A stretch of 42,157 nucleotides of DNA from Oscillatoriales cyanobacterium (GTDB lineage: Bacteria; Cyanobacteriota; Cyanobacteriia; Cyanobacteriales; Microcoleaceae). The notes beneath the pieces are model-generated. The model was not told where the DNA came from and made no database searches. It saw only the letters and a list, made by a program, of their open reading frames with translations. Numbering within the stretch: the first letter of the stretch is position 1; each line of letters begins with the position of its first letter. The translations under genes were made by a program, and so were the position numbers. The stretch covers positions 1 through 42,157 of the forward strand of contig REAP01000079.1 of the NCBI GenBank assembly GCA_004294385.1. Direction: 5' to 3'. This document shows, piece after piece, positions 41,950 to 42,157 of this stretch.

Positions 41950-42157
41950 CTGAGCCCTTCGGCTACGCTCAGGATAAACTACGTCGAAGTGAATTTTTCG
42001 ACTACGCTCAGGGAACTGATAATTGACCCTTCGACTACGCTCAGGGAACCGATAATTGACCCTTCGACTACGCTCAGGGAACCGATAATTGACCCTTCGA
42101 CTACGCTCAGGGAACCGATAATTGACCCTTCGACTACGCTCAGGGAACTGATAATTG
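41950..42157. repeat. 33-bp tandem repeats at the right window edge
   Basis: Units of CCCTTCGACTACGCTCAGGG followed by AACCGATAATTGA start at 42027, 42060, 42093 and 42126 (exact 33-bp period), with a degenerate unit at 41994 and a related inverted element (CCCTTCGGCTACGC...GTCGAAG) at 41955-41990. The array runs off the window end. It is related to the repeat at 25018-25085. Confidence 0.92.

Overview
The window looks like chromosomal DNA of a filamentous cyanobacterium, most likely an Oscillatoriales-type genome (Microcoleus/Oscillatoria-like; the genus is a guess). Three things point there: very frequent HIP1 octamers (GCGATCGC), heptanucleotide tandem repeats (STRRs) in many intergenic gaps, and cyanobacterial gene families (CPP1-like J-domain protein, DUF1816 protein, HstK-type Ser/Thr-His kinase, AAA-like/WD40 protein, STAS protein). 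Both ends of the window run into tandem repeats (79-bp units at the left, 33-bp units at the right), as is common at the ends of draft contigs. I saw no rRNA, tRNA, CRISPR array or transposase gene.

Layout. Positions 1-5500 (plus strand): an APC permease behind a repeat array, a NYN/LOTUS-type RNA-binding nuclease-like protein, an STRR block, an SDR oxidoreductase and 4-hydroxyphenylpyruvate dioxygenase. Positions 5500-14400: a PAS-GAF-GGDEF diguanylate cyclase, a HAD phosphatase, a CPP1-like membrane protein, PgeF, a secreted M23 peptidase, a 950-bp field of nested MITE-like repeats and an alpha/beta hydrolase. Positions 14480-21420 (mostly minus strand): housekeeping genes, with a DUF1816 protein, rlmB, mrnC, a STAS protein, carA, a retropepsin-like protease (plus strand) and trpD.

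Positions 21600-36600 form a signalling island. A five-PAS histidine kinase (plus) faces a minus-strand series. In order of transcription this series is: a chimeric kinase/receiver remnant, REC-PAS-adenylate cyclase, a 1887-residue Ser/Thr kinase-AAA-GAF-histidine kinase, a single-domain receiver, REC-PAS-histidine kinase, and another receiver. I read this as two paralogous modules of the form [STPK-HK]-[receiver]-[REC-PAS-output]. Both keep a 4-nt ATGA overlap between receiver and output gene. One module ends in a histidine kinase and the other in an adenylate cyclase. The cyclase module has lost its kinase and most of its receiver by a deletion that fused the first ~60 kinase residues to the last ~23 receiver residues in frame. 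Positions 36600-42157 hold a glycosyltransferase, a probable 36-residue single-helix membrane protein, a MITE with 33-bp perfect terminal inverted repeats, a divergent 5-formyl-THF cyclo-ligase-like protein, and an AAA-like/WD40 protein.

The most unusual general feature is the extent of small-repeat invasion. Repeats supply or abut stop codons. Five are inserted in frame inside coding sequences, two of them the same 27-bp repeat giving the same nine-residue peptide in two unrelated proteins. Inverted copies of a ~100-bp element bracket a kinase/receiver gene pair. Domain calls come from reading motifs in the sequence; no homology search was run.
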